NCBI RefSeq assembly: GCF_900168005.1
Contig: NZ_FUYP01000002.1
Location: forward strand, 210,927 to 274,926
DNA: 64,000 nt
Reading direction: 5' to 3'
From: Sphingopyxis flava
Lineage (GTDB): Bacteria; Pseudomonadota; Alphaproteobacteria; Sphingomonadales; Sphingomonadaceae
Below the pieces are notes generated by a model. That model worked only from the letters and a program-made list of their open reading frames with translations, did not search any database and had not been told where the DNA came from. Below, piece by piece: positions 45,811 to 54,649 of this stretch (positions are counted from its first letter, which is position 1; the number at the start of each line of letters is the position of its first letter). A program made the position numbers and the translations under genes.

Positions 45811-48800
45811 CTATTCGGCTGGAGGCGTCCACAGATCATCGTTGCCCGCGCCGGTCACCGGGTCGTCGAGCAGCGGTTCGCCTGTCAGCGGGTCGATCGC
45901 GCGCATCGTGATCAGCGCCGTCGGAAGGCTGACGCTGTCGCTGCCGTCGTCATTGCTTTCCTCCTCGATGACGTCCTGCACCGGGAAGCCGCCATCTTCC
46001 GGGATGTCGATCGCAACGCAGGCGCCCGGGTTGGCGATTACGCAGCCATTGAAGGTCGACCGCGGGTCGAAATCCCCGGCAGTGGGCGTCCCGCCGCTGA
46101 CGCTGAGCAGCGGAATGGTGTCGAGCCCGGTCACCTGGCCTTGCGGGCCCAGATGAACCCCGTTGATCACGAGCCGGGTCCCTGACGTCACGGGGTTCAC
46201 GTTGAGCCCGCCCGCTCCGAACGTCAGGCCGCGGCGCTCGCCATAATCGGTTCCGGTGCCACTGTTCTGGACATAAAGGCCGCCCACGACGCGGGCGGTG
46301 ATGCCGCCAGCGTACAGCGCGCCATCGTCGCTCGTCACGCCGTCATTTTGCGCCAATCGTTCCTCGATCGCGTCAGTAGTGGAGGCGGCGGCGGCATCTT
46401 CGATTGCGGCGAGGGTCGCGACGATCACATCGTCTGACTGGATGCGCAGCAAGCCGGCCGGTGTATCAATGCTAGCGCCCGACAAGCGGATCGAGCCTTC
46501 ACCCAGGATCACTTCAAGTGCGTCGTCGGCAAGAATATTGAGCGCATTCTCATCGCCCATGCCGGTCAAGGAAACATCGCCGACCACCCGCGCCTTGCCC
46601 GGCGTGCTGATCGTGAGCGATCCGGTCGCGCCGAGGTTCGAAGCCGACCCGCCGGCGGTCATGGTGAAGTCTTCGATGACGACGTCGGGGGGCGCGCCAG
46701 AGCCCACCGATGCGATCGGGACAAGCAGGGCGCCCGGAGCCGAGGCGACAAAGCTGCTGCCGCCGCCGTCGAGGCCGGGTGCGAATATGGTGACGCCATT
46801 GCTGAACAGGCGCGTCATTTCGCTGCTGTCGATATGATAGCCGGCACGCGTGCCCGCGCCGCCAACGAAGGTGGTCGCACTCGGATCGGTGTTGCGCACA
46901 TCGAGGAGCTGGGTGGTGCCGAGGGCTCCGATACGGCCGTTGGCGCCGATCGCTATATCGCCCGATCCGAGCGAAATCTGCTCTGCGACAATGGCATTGT
47001 TGACCGCGAGGAGGCCGCCGGCTTCGGCGACGAGCGTGTTCGCCGCGGTAACGGGACCGAGGGTCATGTCGCCCTGGGCCTCGAGATTCGCCCGGCCCGC
47101 GGTGAGGTCTGCAATGGCAAGGCTGCCCCCGCGCGCGCGAAGATCGGCTGTCCCGGCGACCGCGGCCGCCGCGACCGAAAGATTGCCGTTCGCATTGACG
47201 AAGGCATCGCCGGCGTCAGTCTCGAGCAGAGCAAAGTCGAGCGATCCCGGCGCTGAAATCTGGATGCTGTCGGCGCTCGCCGTGACGGGGCCCGCCGCGC
47301 TGAGACTCGCAATGTCGATGGCGCCCCCGGCGCTTGCGAGATCAGTCGCGCCCCCGCCGACGACGCGCGCGCCGGTCACTCCGTCGTTGCCGCTGAGCGA
47401 CAGCGTGCCGCCCGCGCCCGAGACGGCCTGAAGCGTCTGGATCGTTGCGCCTGCCGCCATCGTGAGGTTGCGCGTGGCGGCGACCGCGCCGGTCTCGATC
47501 GTGTCTGCGGCATCGATGGCGAGATCGCGGCCAGCAGCGAGCGAGTTGACGAGATTGTCGGAAGGATCGGTCAAGATAGTGGTCGCGACCGAGCCCGCAT
47601 CGATCGCAATGTCGCGCCCGGCAGCAACGGGCGCGGTGATGTTGACGGCCCCGGATGCGGCCACCACGACATCATCGGCGGCGCTCAGGCTGCCGAGCGT
47701 CGCGGCCGCGCTCTGTGCAAAGATGCTGCTGTCGCCTCCTGTCACGCCGAGCCCCAGCGTTCCGGCGCCGTTGACGTTGATGGCGGCAGCAGCGGTGAGG
47801 AAGATATCGTCACCCGCCGAGAGGCCGGTACCCGTGATCGAGCCTCCGGACGAATTGAGCTCGATATCGGCGCCATCGAGCGTCGAGACACCTTCGCCCA
47901 TGCCGATGGCAAAGCCCGATCCCGATATATAGAAAAGCCCGAAACCGTCAGGCCCTTCGCCCGTCGCGTTCACATTGTTCGCGATGATGTTTCCGCCAGC
48001 GCGAACGTCGATATCATCGCCGGCGCTGAGGTCGGCGAGATTTGCGGTCGTGCCCGCGATCACCAGGGCATCCTCGCCCGCCACCGCGCCCGTCACAGTC
48101 ACCGAACCGCCCGCATTTATCCCCAGCATGCCAGCCGCGCTGCTGTTCGCGAGAGTGACGTTCCCGCCGGCGTCGAGGTAGGCGTTCCCCGCCGCTATGG
48201 CGTCGGTGCTGGGATCCTCATAGCCGCCGAGCGCATTGACGCTTGCGTTGATCGCGCCGGGGGTGCTGAGCGCGATGTCCCCGCCCGCTGTATAGGCACC
48301 GCTGATTGCCCCGGTGGCCCTTCCATCGACAAAGCCGGCGACATTCGCCTCGGCGATGGCGATGGCTCCCGCTGTGGCCTGCGCATTGAGCGATGCGTCG
48401 CTCTCCACGCTCGTCACCGTGATGCTGGCACCGGTCAACTGGACCTCATCACCGGCGGTAATCGTCCCGCCGATAATTGCTCCGCCGTCGGCGGAGAGGC
48501 TGACCGCGCCCGCGTCGACGCTGGTGAAGGCGATCGACTGGCCGGTGGCCGTGAAATCGCCGCCTGCGGCGGCGTCGGATACCGCGATGGAGCCGCTCCC
48601 GCCTCCCGGTGCCGCAAGGACGATGTTGCTGCCAGCATCCATCGCCTGGGCGGCGATCGATGCGCCCGTCAGTAATGCATCGTTCGTCGCGCTGATCTCG
48701 CCGTCAAACAGGATCGCGCCGGCGGCCGTCACGACGACATTGCTGCCATCGCCTTCATTGTCGGCTCCGGTCCCATATGCAAAGGCCGCCCCGGCGTTGA

Positions 48801-51800
48801 TCGCGCCGCCTGCCGACAGCCTTACGTCGTCGCCCGCGTCGAGTTCCGCGGCCGCGATGTCGCCCGGGGCATTGATCGTGACGTCATGACCCGCCACAAT
48901 CGTGCCGGTCGCCGTCACGCCGCCCGAGGTGGCGGTCAGCAGAGCGTCGGTTCCCGCGGTCACCGCGACGAGCGAGAGGTCGCTGCCGGTAATGGAGGCT
49001 GCAAGGCCCGCCTCAAGCAGGCCTCCGCCGGTCACCGTCCCGCTCGCGGTCGCGGTCAGGTTGGAAAAGGCGCTCACATCGGCCGCATTGATCGTCGCAC
49101 TCGGCGCCGACAAGGTCATGTTCGAAAGATCAGGGGCGCTCGACTGGATCTGGAGCACCGTGACCGGCGGGCTCGACCCCGACGCGGGGGTGGTTTCATA
49201 GACGATGCTGCGATCATCGGCGCCGGTACCCGTCGTCGCGGCGTTGCTGATCGTCATCGCGCCGGCCGAGGTCACGTCGAGATCGTCGCCCGCCGTGAGG
49301 TTGGCGAGGGTCGCGCTTGTCCCGGCGAGGATGAAAATATCTTCGCCCGCGGTTGCGCCGGTGATGCTCGTCGCGCCGCCCGAGCGGACGCCCAGCATGG
49401 TCGCCGCGCTGCTGTCGGTGAGCGTCGCATCGCCCTCCGCATCGACGAAGACATAGCCTTCGGAAGGGATGCCTATGCTGCTGACGTAGGTGCCCGCAGC
49501 GTCTGCCTCAACCACGGCGTCACCGCTCGCCCGGATATCGACATTGCCGCCCGCGCGATAGGTGCCGCTCACATTGCCATTGGCGAACAACCCGATGTTG
49601 CCAGCAATATTGCTGGAGGCGATCGCAAGATCGCCGCCGATCGTGAATGCCGTGAGCGACCCCGGGGTTTGAACCGTGCCCGTCAGGTTGATCGCCTGGC
49701 CCGTGAGGCTGATATCGCCCCCGGCCGTGATATCGCCGCCGGTAATGCCGCTACCTGCGACGCCATCGGCGAAAAGCGAGACCGTCGATCCCGCGTCGAT
49801 CGCATTGAAGGTGACGGCCTGGCCGATGACCGAGACGTAGCCGCCCGCGCTCGAATTGCCGAGGTCGACTGTATCGGCCGCGACAATGTCGATGTCGCCG
49901 CCGGTGATGATGGAGTTGAGCCCCGTCGCGAAATTCTGGGCGCTGGCGAAGAAATCATTGTCGGCTTCGGCATGCTCGACGGTGGTGTCACCGAGGCTCG
50001 CTAGGACAATTTCGGCGCCGTGCAGGCGGCCGACCGCGATATCCCCTGCTGAAGCGTCCAGGCTGAGCGTACCGCCCGCATCCATGAGGCTGCCCGGCGC
50101 CGCGCTGATGCCGTTCCCAGCGGTCGCGGTCAGGTTGGAAAAGGCGCTCACATCGGCCGCGCTGATCGTCGCACTCGGCGCCGACAAGGTCATGTTCGAA
50201 AGATCAGGAGCGCTCGACTGGATCTGGAGCACCGTGACCGGCGGGCTCGATCCCGACGCGGGGGTGGTTTCATAGACGATGCTGCGATCATCGGCGCCGG
50301 TACCCGTCGTCGCGGCGTTGCTGATCGTCATCGCGCCGGCCGAGGTCACGTCGAGATCGTCGCCCGCCGTGAGGTTGGCGAGGGTCGCGCTTGTCCCGGC
50401 GAGGATGAAAATATCTTCGCCCGCGGTTGCGCCGGTGATGCTCGTCGCGCCGCCCGAGCGGACGCCCAGCATGGTCGCCGCGCTGCTGTCGGTGAGCGTC
50501 GCATCGCCCTCCGCATCGACGAAGACATAGCCTTCGGAAGGGATGCCTATGCTGCTGACGTAGGTGCCGGCAGCGTCCGCTTCCACCACGGCGTCACCGC
50601 TCGCCCGGATATCGACATTGCCGCCCGCGCGATAGGTGCCGCTCACATTGCCATTGGCGAACAACCCGATGTTGCCAGCAATATTGCTGGAGGCGATCGC
50701 AAGATCGCCGCCGATCGTGAATGCCGTGAGCGACCCCGGGGTTTGAACCGTGCCCGTCAGGTTGATCGCCTGGCCCGTGAGGCTGATATCGCCCCCGGCC
50801 GTGATATCGCCGCCGGTAATGCCGCTTCCTGCGGCGCCATCGGCGAAAAGCGAGACCGTCGATCCCGCGTCGATCGCATTGAAGGTGACGGCCTGGCCGA
50901 TGACCGAGACGTAGCCGCCCGCGCTCGAATTGCCGAGGTCGACTGTATCGGCCGCGACAATGTCGATGTCGCCGCCGGTGATGATGGAGTTGAGCCCCGT
51001 CGCGAAATTCTGGGCGCTGGCGAAGAAATCATTGTCGGCTTCGGCATGCTCGACGGTGGTGCCATCGAGGCTCATCAGAAAAATGTCTGCGCCGTGCAGG
51101 CGATCGACCGCGATCGCCCCTGCCGTCGCGTTCAGACTGAGCGTGCCGCCCGCATCAATGAGGCTGCCCGGCGCCCCGCTGATGCCGTTCGTCGCGGTGG
51201 CCGTGATGCCGCCGCCGGCGCCGATCGTCGCCGCGGTACCCGTGCGATCATCATGGCGAATGTCGATCTGGTCTGCCGCGGTGATCGTCAAGTCGCCGCC
51301 AGCCGTCAATTGCCCATTGCCGCTGGCATAGACGCCAACCGAACTAGAGGTGGTGAACGTTGCTGCTCCTGCGCTTGAAACGCTCCCCCCACCCAGCGCG
51401 ACGAAGATGCCGGCGGGCGCTGTATCGGTGTCGTTGCTGGTGGGTGCGGCGGCCCCCAGCGCTTCGGCCTCAAGATCCGCAACCGCAAGACTGCCGGCTG
51501 ACCGCAATTCGATCCGTCCGGCCGCGTCCCCGCTCGCTTGAAGCGTCGCGGAACCAAGGTCGATCGTACCTGCCGGCGCTGCCTCGATGACGATCCGGCC
51601 GCCCGTCGTCCCGAGGACGCTGCCGTCAGCGCCGTTGGCATCGGTGCCGGTGCCGCCGATGCCCCCCGCACCAGAAATCCCGCCGGAGGTGATTGCGACG
51701 GGTAAGTCGGCCGACGTGATCGTGCCGCCGTCGGCGAGGAGGTGTATCGTCCCGCCATTCCCCGCGCCGCCCGTGCCGCCTTCGCCCCCGGTCGTCCCGG

Positions 51801-54618
51801 GACCATAGGCGTTGAAGGCGCCGCTTCCGCCGTTGCCGCCGGTGCCCGCGCTTGCAAAACTCACCGCGCTGCTTGAGTCATCACCGAGCACCACGGTTGC
51901 GCCGTCACTCGCGACGATTTCGAGGGTGCCGCCCGTGCCATCGCCCCCGTCGCCGCCGCGCGGGCCCGTCGCCGCGGCGCTGAAAAAGCTGCTCGCCGTT
52001 CCTCCGCTGCCGCCAATTCCGCCGCTCGAGAAATTCTCTTGCGTCACCCCGACTTCGGCCGCCGGGCCTTCGGCTCGAAGGCGCGCTGTGCCGCCCGTGC
52101 CGTCGCCGCCGTTTCCGCCCGCGCCGTCGTCGGCGAAGCCTCCGTTTCCGCCGAGGCCCTGGGCCATGATCGAGCCGGTGAAGATGCCTGCGTCGAAACC
52201 GATGCTGATCTCAGCCGTGCCGCCGAGGCCATCGCCCCCATTGCCGCCGACAAGGCCGAAGCCGCCATTGCCGCCAACCCCTTGGGCGGTGCTGACGAGG
52301 CTATCGCTGCTGTTGATCTCGGTTAAAAGGTCGATGCTCGCCGTGCCGCCTTGTCCGATGCCGCCTTGACCCCCAACGCCGGTGCCCGTGACGGGGCCTC
52401 CGCTGCCCGAGGCGAAGACATTGCCCCCCTGTCCGCCAAGGCCTGCCGCATCTGCGAGCAGCGACCCGGTGTCGAGCGTGCCTGCGGCAACGGTGATCGT
52501 GGCGGTTCCGCCCGTGCCGTCGCCCCCCGTCCCGCCGTCCCCGGCGAGACCGGTGAAGGAGAAGAAATCGCCGCCCTGCCCCCCGGTGCCGCTGGCATCG
52601 ACAGTGAATGATCCTGTATTGACCGCGGCGGTACCATCGATGGTCACTGCCGCGCTGCCGCCGGTCCCAGCGCCGCCAGTGCCCGGCGGGGTCACCCCGG
52701 ATCCGCTCGAGTCGTCGCCTTCGCCGCCATTACCGCCATCGCCGGCAGCAGCGATCTCGATATTGGAGGCGTCGAGGGTTCCCCCGAGGATGTTCAGCGC
52801 GGCGCTGCCGCCCGTTCCATCGCCAGCCTGGGTTCGCCCATCGGCCCCGGAACCTGTCGCATTGACCGCGAGCGTGTCGTTTGCGGTGAGGCTGCCGCCG
52901 TCTTCGACAGTGAGGGTAGCGCTGCCGCCGGTACCATTGCCACCGGCGAGCGCGGGCGCGTCGCTATCGGTCCGGTCGCTACCCGATCCCATCGACTCGA
53001 CCGCGATACTGTCGGCGTCAAGCGTGGCGCCCGCGCCCGAGACAAGGATGGAAGCCGCGCCGCCGGTGCCACTGCCCCCGGGCCCGCCGACACCGGCGAT
53101 CCCTGCGCCTTCTGAACGGACGATGATGTTGCCCGCGATCGCCGTGCCGCCGATCACCGAAAGGCTCGCCGAACCGCCGGTAACCGAGCCGTCGGCTTGC
53201 GGCCTGCCGCTGGCGATGATGTCGAGCGCGCCGAGCGCCTCAAATACCCCGCCGTTCACCGTCACGCTCGCGTTACCCGGTGCTGCCGCGGTCCCGCCCG
53301 ACTGGATCGCGAGGTTGCCCGTTGCGCCCACGGTCCGTCCAGCGCCCACGGTTAGCGACGCACTCGCGTCGCCGATGAAGACGCCGCTGCCCTGGACGAC
53401 GAGATTCCCAAGATGGGGGGGCGGAACACTGGCGCCGCCAGGCGGAGGCGTGACGAGCGGCTCGCCCGCGAACGCGCCGCTGGCGTGCGCGACAGTGTCG
53501 CTCAGAAAGAGGGTGTCGTTGACGGTGATGTTCGCGGCGGCCGCATTGACTGGCGTGTCGTCGATCTCGCCATTGACGATATTATAACCCGCCGACAGGC
53601 GCACTGCGCCGTCGGGATCGGTTTGCACCACCACGGCGTCCTGATACCCCACCTGGCCCGTCACCAGCATCGTGACGGCATCATTCTTGGGGATCGCGAC
53701 CATATAGACGCGGCTCTGGTCGACATCACCTTGCTCATGCGCGGGTCCCGTGGTGACGCCGCTGTGGGTGATGACGTTGCCGCCTTCCGCGCCAACAAGC
53801 ACATTGATGTCAAACAGGCCGTTGTTGATGCGGATATCGGCCTGCTCGGCGGCAACAAAGGCGGTGGACCCGTCGGTCGAAACGGTGCCGCTCTGAACGA
53901 TACGCGGTGCGACCAGCGCGACATAGCTGCCCCCGGGATTTGCCGCGAAGAGAACGCTGCCAGGGTAGGCGCCGTTCACGTTCGCGCCCGAGGCGATCTC
54001 GATCGACGCGGTGCTGCCGGACGCTCCGCGGAAGCGGATTTCGCCGCCGGCACCGAATAGGCCGCCGGTGGTATCGATGTCGTTGCTGGTGAGGACGAGA
54101 CTGCCGACGTTGAGCGCGGCGCCGCTGCCGATCAGGATCCCGCCCGCGCTATAAAACCAGATGCTCCCCCCTTGCGCATTGCCGCCGGTGGCGAAGGGCG
54201 AACCGATATAGCTGTTGACCGTGCCGTTGAGCGCGACCTGTCGGCCGATCGACCCTCCGCCAGCGTCGACGAAGCGATTGAGTACGGTGTATTGGCCTGT
54301 CCCGTAGAATTCGAGCGTATTGCCCGCCGGGAGGAAATCGATGGCGCCCCCGGTCGGCGCGCTGTCGGTCGGGGTCCAGTTGATGATCGTCTCCGGCCCC
54401 GACACCTGTACCTGGGTTGAGTTGGGTGGGGCGGTGGGTCCAAGCGGCTGAGGCGGAGCGATGGTGCCGCTTCCGCTCACGATCTGGCCGGTCCCCGCGA
54501 CCTGCGCCCGTGCGGGGCCACCAAATGCGAGCGCGGCGAGACCTGCCGCGATCGCGCAGCTGCCCAGCAGGCGCCGTCGGCCTTGACGGACCGGCGAGAG
54601 AGTGGAGGTGGCGCGCAT
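45811..54618 (-). CDS. Giant two-partner-secretion exoprotein (filamentous haemagglutinin-like)
   Basis: Predicted secreted beta-helical adhesin or exoprotein (2935 aa). ATG 54616-54618 is preferred because GAGGACAA precedes it; ATG 54645, right after the transporter stop, would add nine residues. The signal peptide ends ARA-Q. Residues about 40-330 are a TPS-like domain (TQVQVSGPETIINWTP ... GGSIWFYSAGGILIGSG). Residues about 505-1005 are Gly-rich (GGDGTGGTA-type). Residues about 1141-1857 are two almost identical 358-residue modules, and a diverged third follows at about 2000-2220. The C-terminal tail is acidic and conserved-looking (TMRAIDPLTGEPLLDDP). The transporter gene is immediately upstream. 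Confidence 0.93.
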   Translation of the reverse strand: MRATSTLSPVRQGRRRLLGSCAIAAGLAALAFGGPARAQVAGTGQIVSGSGTIAPPQPLGPTAPPNSTQVQVSGPETIINWTPTDSAPTGGAIDFLPAGNTLEFYGTGQYTVLNRFVDAGGGSIGRQVALNGTVNSYIGSPFATGGNAQGGSIWFYSAGGILIGSGAALNVGSLVLTSNDIDTTGGLFGAGGEIRFRGASGSTASIEIASGANVNGAYPGSVLFAANPGGSYVALVAPRIVQSGTVSTDGSTAFVAAEQADIRINNGLFDINVLVGAEGGNVITHSGVTTGPAHEQGDVDQSRVYMVAIPKNDAVTMLVTGQVGYQDAVVVQTDPDGAVRLSAGYNIVNGEIDDTPVNAAAANITVNDTLFLSDTVAHASGAFAGEPLVTPPPGGASVPPPHLGNLVVQGSGVFIGDASASLTVGAGRTVGATGNLAIQSGGTAAAPGNASVTVNGGVFEALGALDIIASGRPQADGSVTGGSASLSVIGGTAIAGNIIVRSEGAGIAGVGGPGGSGTGGAASILVSGAGATLDADSIAVESMGSGSDRTDSDAPALAGGNGTGGSATLTVEDGGSLTANDTLAVNATGSGADGRTQAGDGTGGSAALNILGGTLDASNIEIAAAGDGGNGGEGDDSSGSGVTPPGTGGAGTGGSAAVTIDGTAAVNTGSFTVDASGTGGQGGDFFSFTGLAGDGGTGGDGTGGTATITVAAGTLDTGSLLADAAGLGGQGGNVFASGSGGPVTGTGVGGQGGIGQGGTASIDLLTEINSSDSLVSTAQGVGGNGGFGLVGGNGGDGLGGTAEISIGFDAGIFTGSIMAQGLGGNGGFADDGAGGNGGDGTGGTARLRAEGPAAEVGVTQENFSSGGIGGSGGTASSFFSAAATGPRGGDGGDGTGGTLEIVASDGATVVLGDDSSSAVSFASAGTGGNGGSGAFNAYGPGTTGGEGGTGGAGNGGTIHLLADGGTITSADLPVAITSGGISGAGGIGGTGTDANGADGSVLGTTGGRIVIEAAPAGTIDLGSATLQASGDAAGRIELRSAGSLAVADLEAEALGAAAPTSNDTDTAPAGIFVALGGGSVSSAGAATFTTSSSVGVYASGNGQLTAGGDLTITAADQIDIRHDDRTGTAATIGAGGGITATATNGISGAPGSLIDAGGTLSLNATAGAIAVDRLHGADIFLMSLDGTTVEHAEADNDFFASAQNFATGLNSIITGGDIDIVAADTVDLGNSSAGGYVSVIGQAVTFNAIDAGSTVSLFADGAAGSGITGGDITAGGDISLTGQAINLTGTVQTPGSLTAFTIGGDLAIASSNIAGNIGLFANGNVSGTYRAGGNVDIRASGDAVVEADAAGTYVSSIGIPSEGYVFVDAEGDATLTDSSAATMLGVRSGGATSITGATAGEDIFILAGTSATLANLTAGDDLDVTSAGAMTISNAATTGTGADDRSIVYETTPASGSSPPVTVLQIQSSAPDLSNMTLSAPSATISAADVSAFSNLTATAGNGISAAPGSLMDAGGTLSLDASAGDIAVGRLHGAEIVLASLGDTTVEHAEADNDFFASAQNFATGLNSIITGGDIDIVAADTVDLGNSSAGGYVSVIGQAVTFNAIDAGSTVSLFADGVAGSGITGGDITAGGDISLTGQAINLTGTVQTPGSLTAFTIGGDLAIASSNIAGNIGLFANGNVSGTYRAGGNVDIRASGDAVVEADAAGTYVSSIGIPSEGYVFVDAEGDATLTDSSAATMLGVRSGGATSITGATAGEDIFILAGTSATLANLTAGDDLDVTSAGAMTISNAATTGTGADDRSIVYETTPASGSSPPVTVLQIQSSAPDLSNMTLSAPSATINAADVSAFSNLTATASGTVTGGGLLEAGLAASITGSDLSLVAVTAGTDALLTATSGGVTATGTIVAGHDVTINAPGDIAAAELDAGDDVRLSAGGAINAGAAFAYGTGADNEGDGSNVVVTAAGAILFDGEISATNDALLTGASIAAQAMDAGSNIVLAAPGGGSGSIAVSDAAAGGDFTATGQSIAFTSVDAGAVSLSADGGAIIGGTITAGDEVQLTGASITVTSVESDASLNAQATAGAIAIAEANVAGFVDGRATGAISGAYTAGGDIALSTPGAINASVNALGGYEDPSTDAIAAGNAYLDAGGNVTLANSSAAGMLGINAGGSVTVTGAVAGEDALVIAGTTANLADLSAGDDIDVRAGGNIIANNVNATGEGPDGFGLFYISGSGFAIGMGEGVSTLDGADIELNSSGGSITGTGLSAGDDIFLTAAAAINVNGAGTLGLGVTGGDSSIFAQSAAATLGSLSAADDVVVAASGAVNITAPVAAGRDIAIDAGSVATTILTDPSDNLVNSLAAGRDLAIDAADTIETGAVAATRNLTMAAGATIQTLQAVSGAGGTLSLSGNDGVTGARVVGGGATDLASAGGAIDIASLSAAGPVTASADSIQISAPGSLDFALLETDAGDAFVNANGNLSVAAAAVAGTADLRARGGSLAIADLTAGRANLEAQGDMTLGPVTAANTLVAEAGGLLAVNNAIVAEQISLGSGDIAIGANGRIGALGTTQLLDVRNTDPSATTFVGGAGTRAGYHIDSSEMTRLFSNGVTIFAPGLDGGGSSFVASAPGALLVPIASVGSGAPPDVVIEDFTMTAGGSASNLGATGSLTISTPGKARVVGDVSLTGMGDENALNILADDALEVILGEGSIRLSGASIDTPAGLLRIQSDDVIVATLAAIEDAAAASTTDAIEERLAQNDGVTSDDGALYAGGITARVVGGLYVQNSGTGTDYGERRGLTFGAGGLNVNPVTSGTRLVINGVHLGPQGQVTGLDTIPLLSVSGGTPTAGDFDPRSTFNGCVIANPGACVAIDIPEDGGFPVQDVIEEESNDDGSDSVSLPTALITMRAIDPLTGEPLLDDPVTGAGNDDLWTPPAE
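47950..48620 (-). repeat. Diverged third copy of the exoprotein module
   Basis: The encoded sequence (for example AYLDAGGNVTLANSSAAGML and AGEDALVIAGTTANLADLSAG) aligns by eye with the second half of the two tandem modules (VFVDAEGDATLTDSSAATML; AGEDIFILAGTSATLANLTAG) but is far more diverged. Boundaries are approximate. Confidence 0.6.
49047..50120 (-). repeat. Tandem 1074-bp module, second copy in the protein
   Basis: Its first 941 plus-strand bases (49047-49987) match 50121-51061 with only about ten differences counted by eye. The remaining part is more diverged. The unit is exactly 358 codons, so frame is kept. Confidence 0.9.
50121..51194 (-). repeat. Tandem 1074-bp module, first copy in the protein
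   Basis: Partner of 49047-50120 at a constant offset of 1074 bases. Divergence is concentrated in 51062-51194, which encodes the module start (NGISGAPGSLIDAGG against NGISAAPGSLMDAGG). Confidence 0.9.
51600..53100 (-). repeat. Glycine-rich GGxGTGG repeat region of the exoprotein
   Basis: About 500 residues of short degenerate repeats such as GGNGGDGTGGTA alternate with hydrophobic beta strands (ARLRAEG, ASIDLLTE). At DNA level it is a quasi-periodic CCGCC-rich tract, which may be prone to recombination or assembly error. Confidence 0.75.
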
Positions 54619-54649
54619 GGCAATTGTCCTCGATACGAAAGTCATGGGA

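Noticed and set aside
49047..51194. Possible CRISPR-like or IS repeats
   Set aside because: The units are long (1074 bases), in frame, directly adjacent and encode protein. There are no short repeats with unique spacers and no transposase.
48886..53587. Several plus-strand open frames opposite the giant exoprotein
   Set aside because: They are mirror frames of the repetitive GC-rich gene, they repeat with its modules, and they show only Ala/Pro/Arg-rich low-complexity products.
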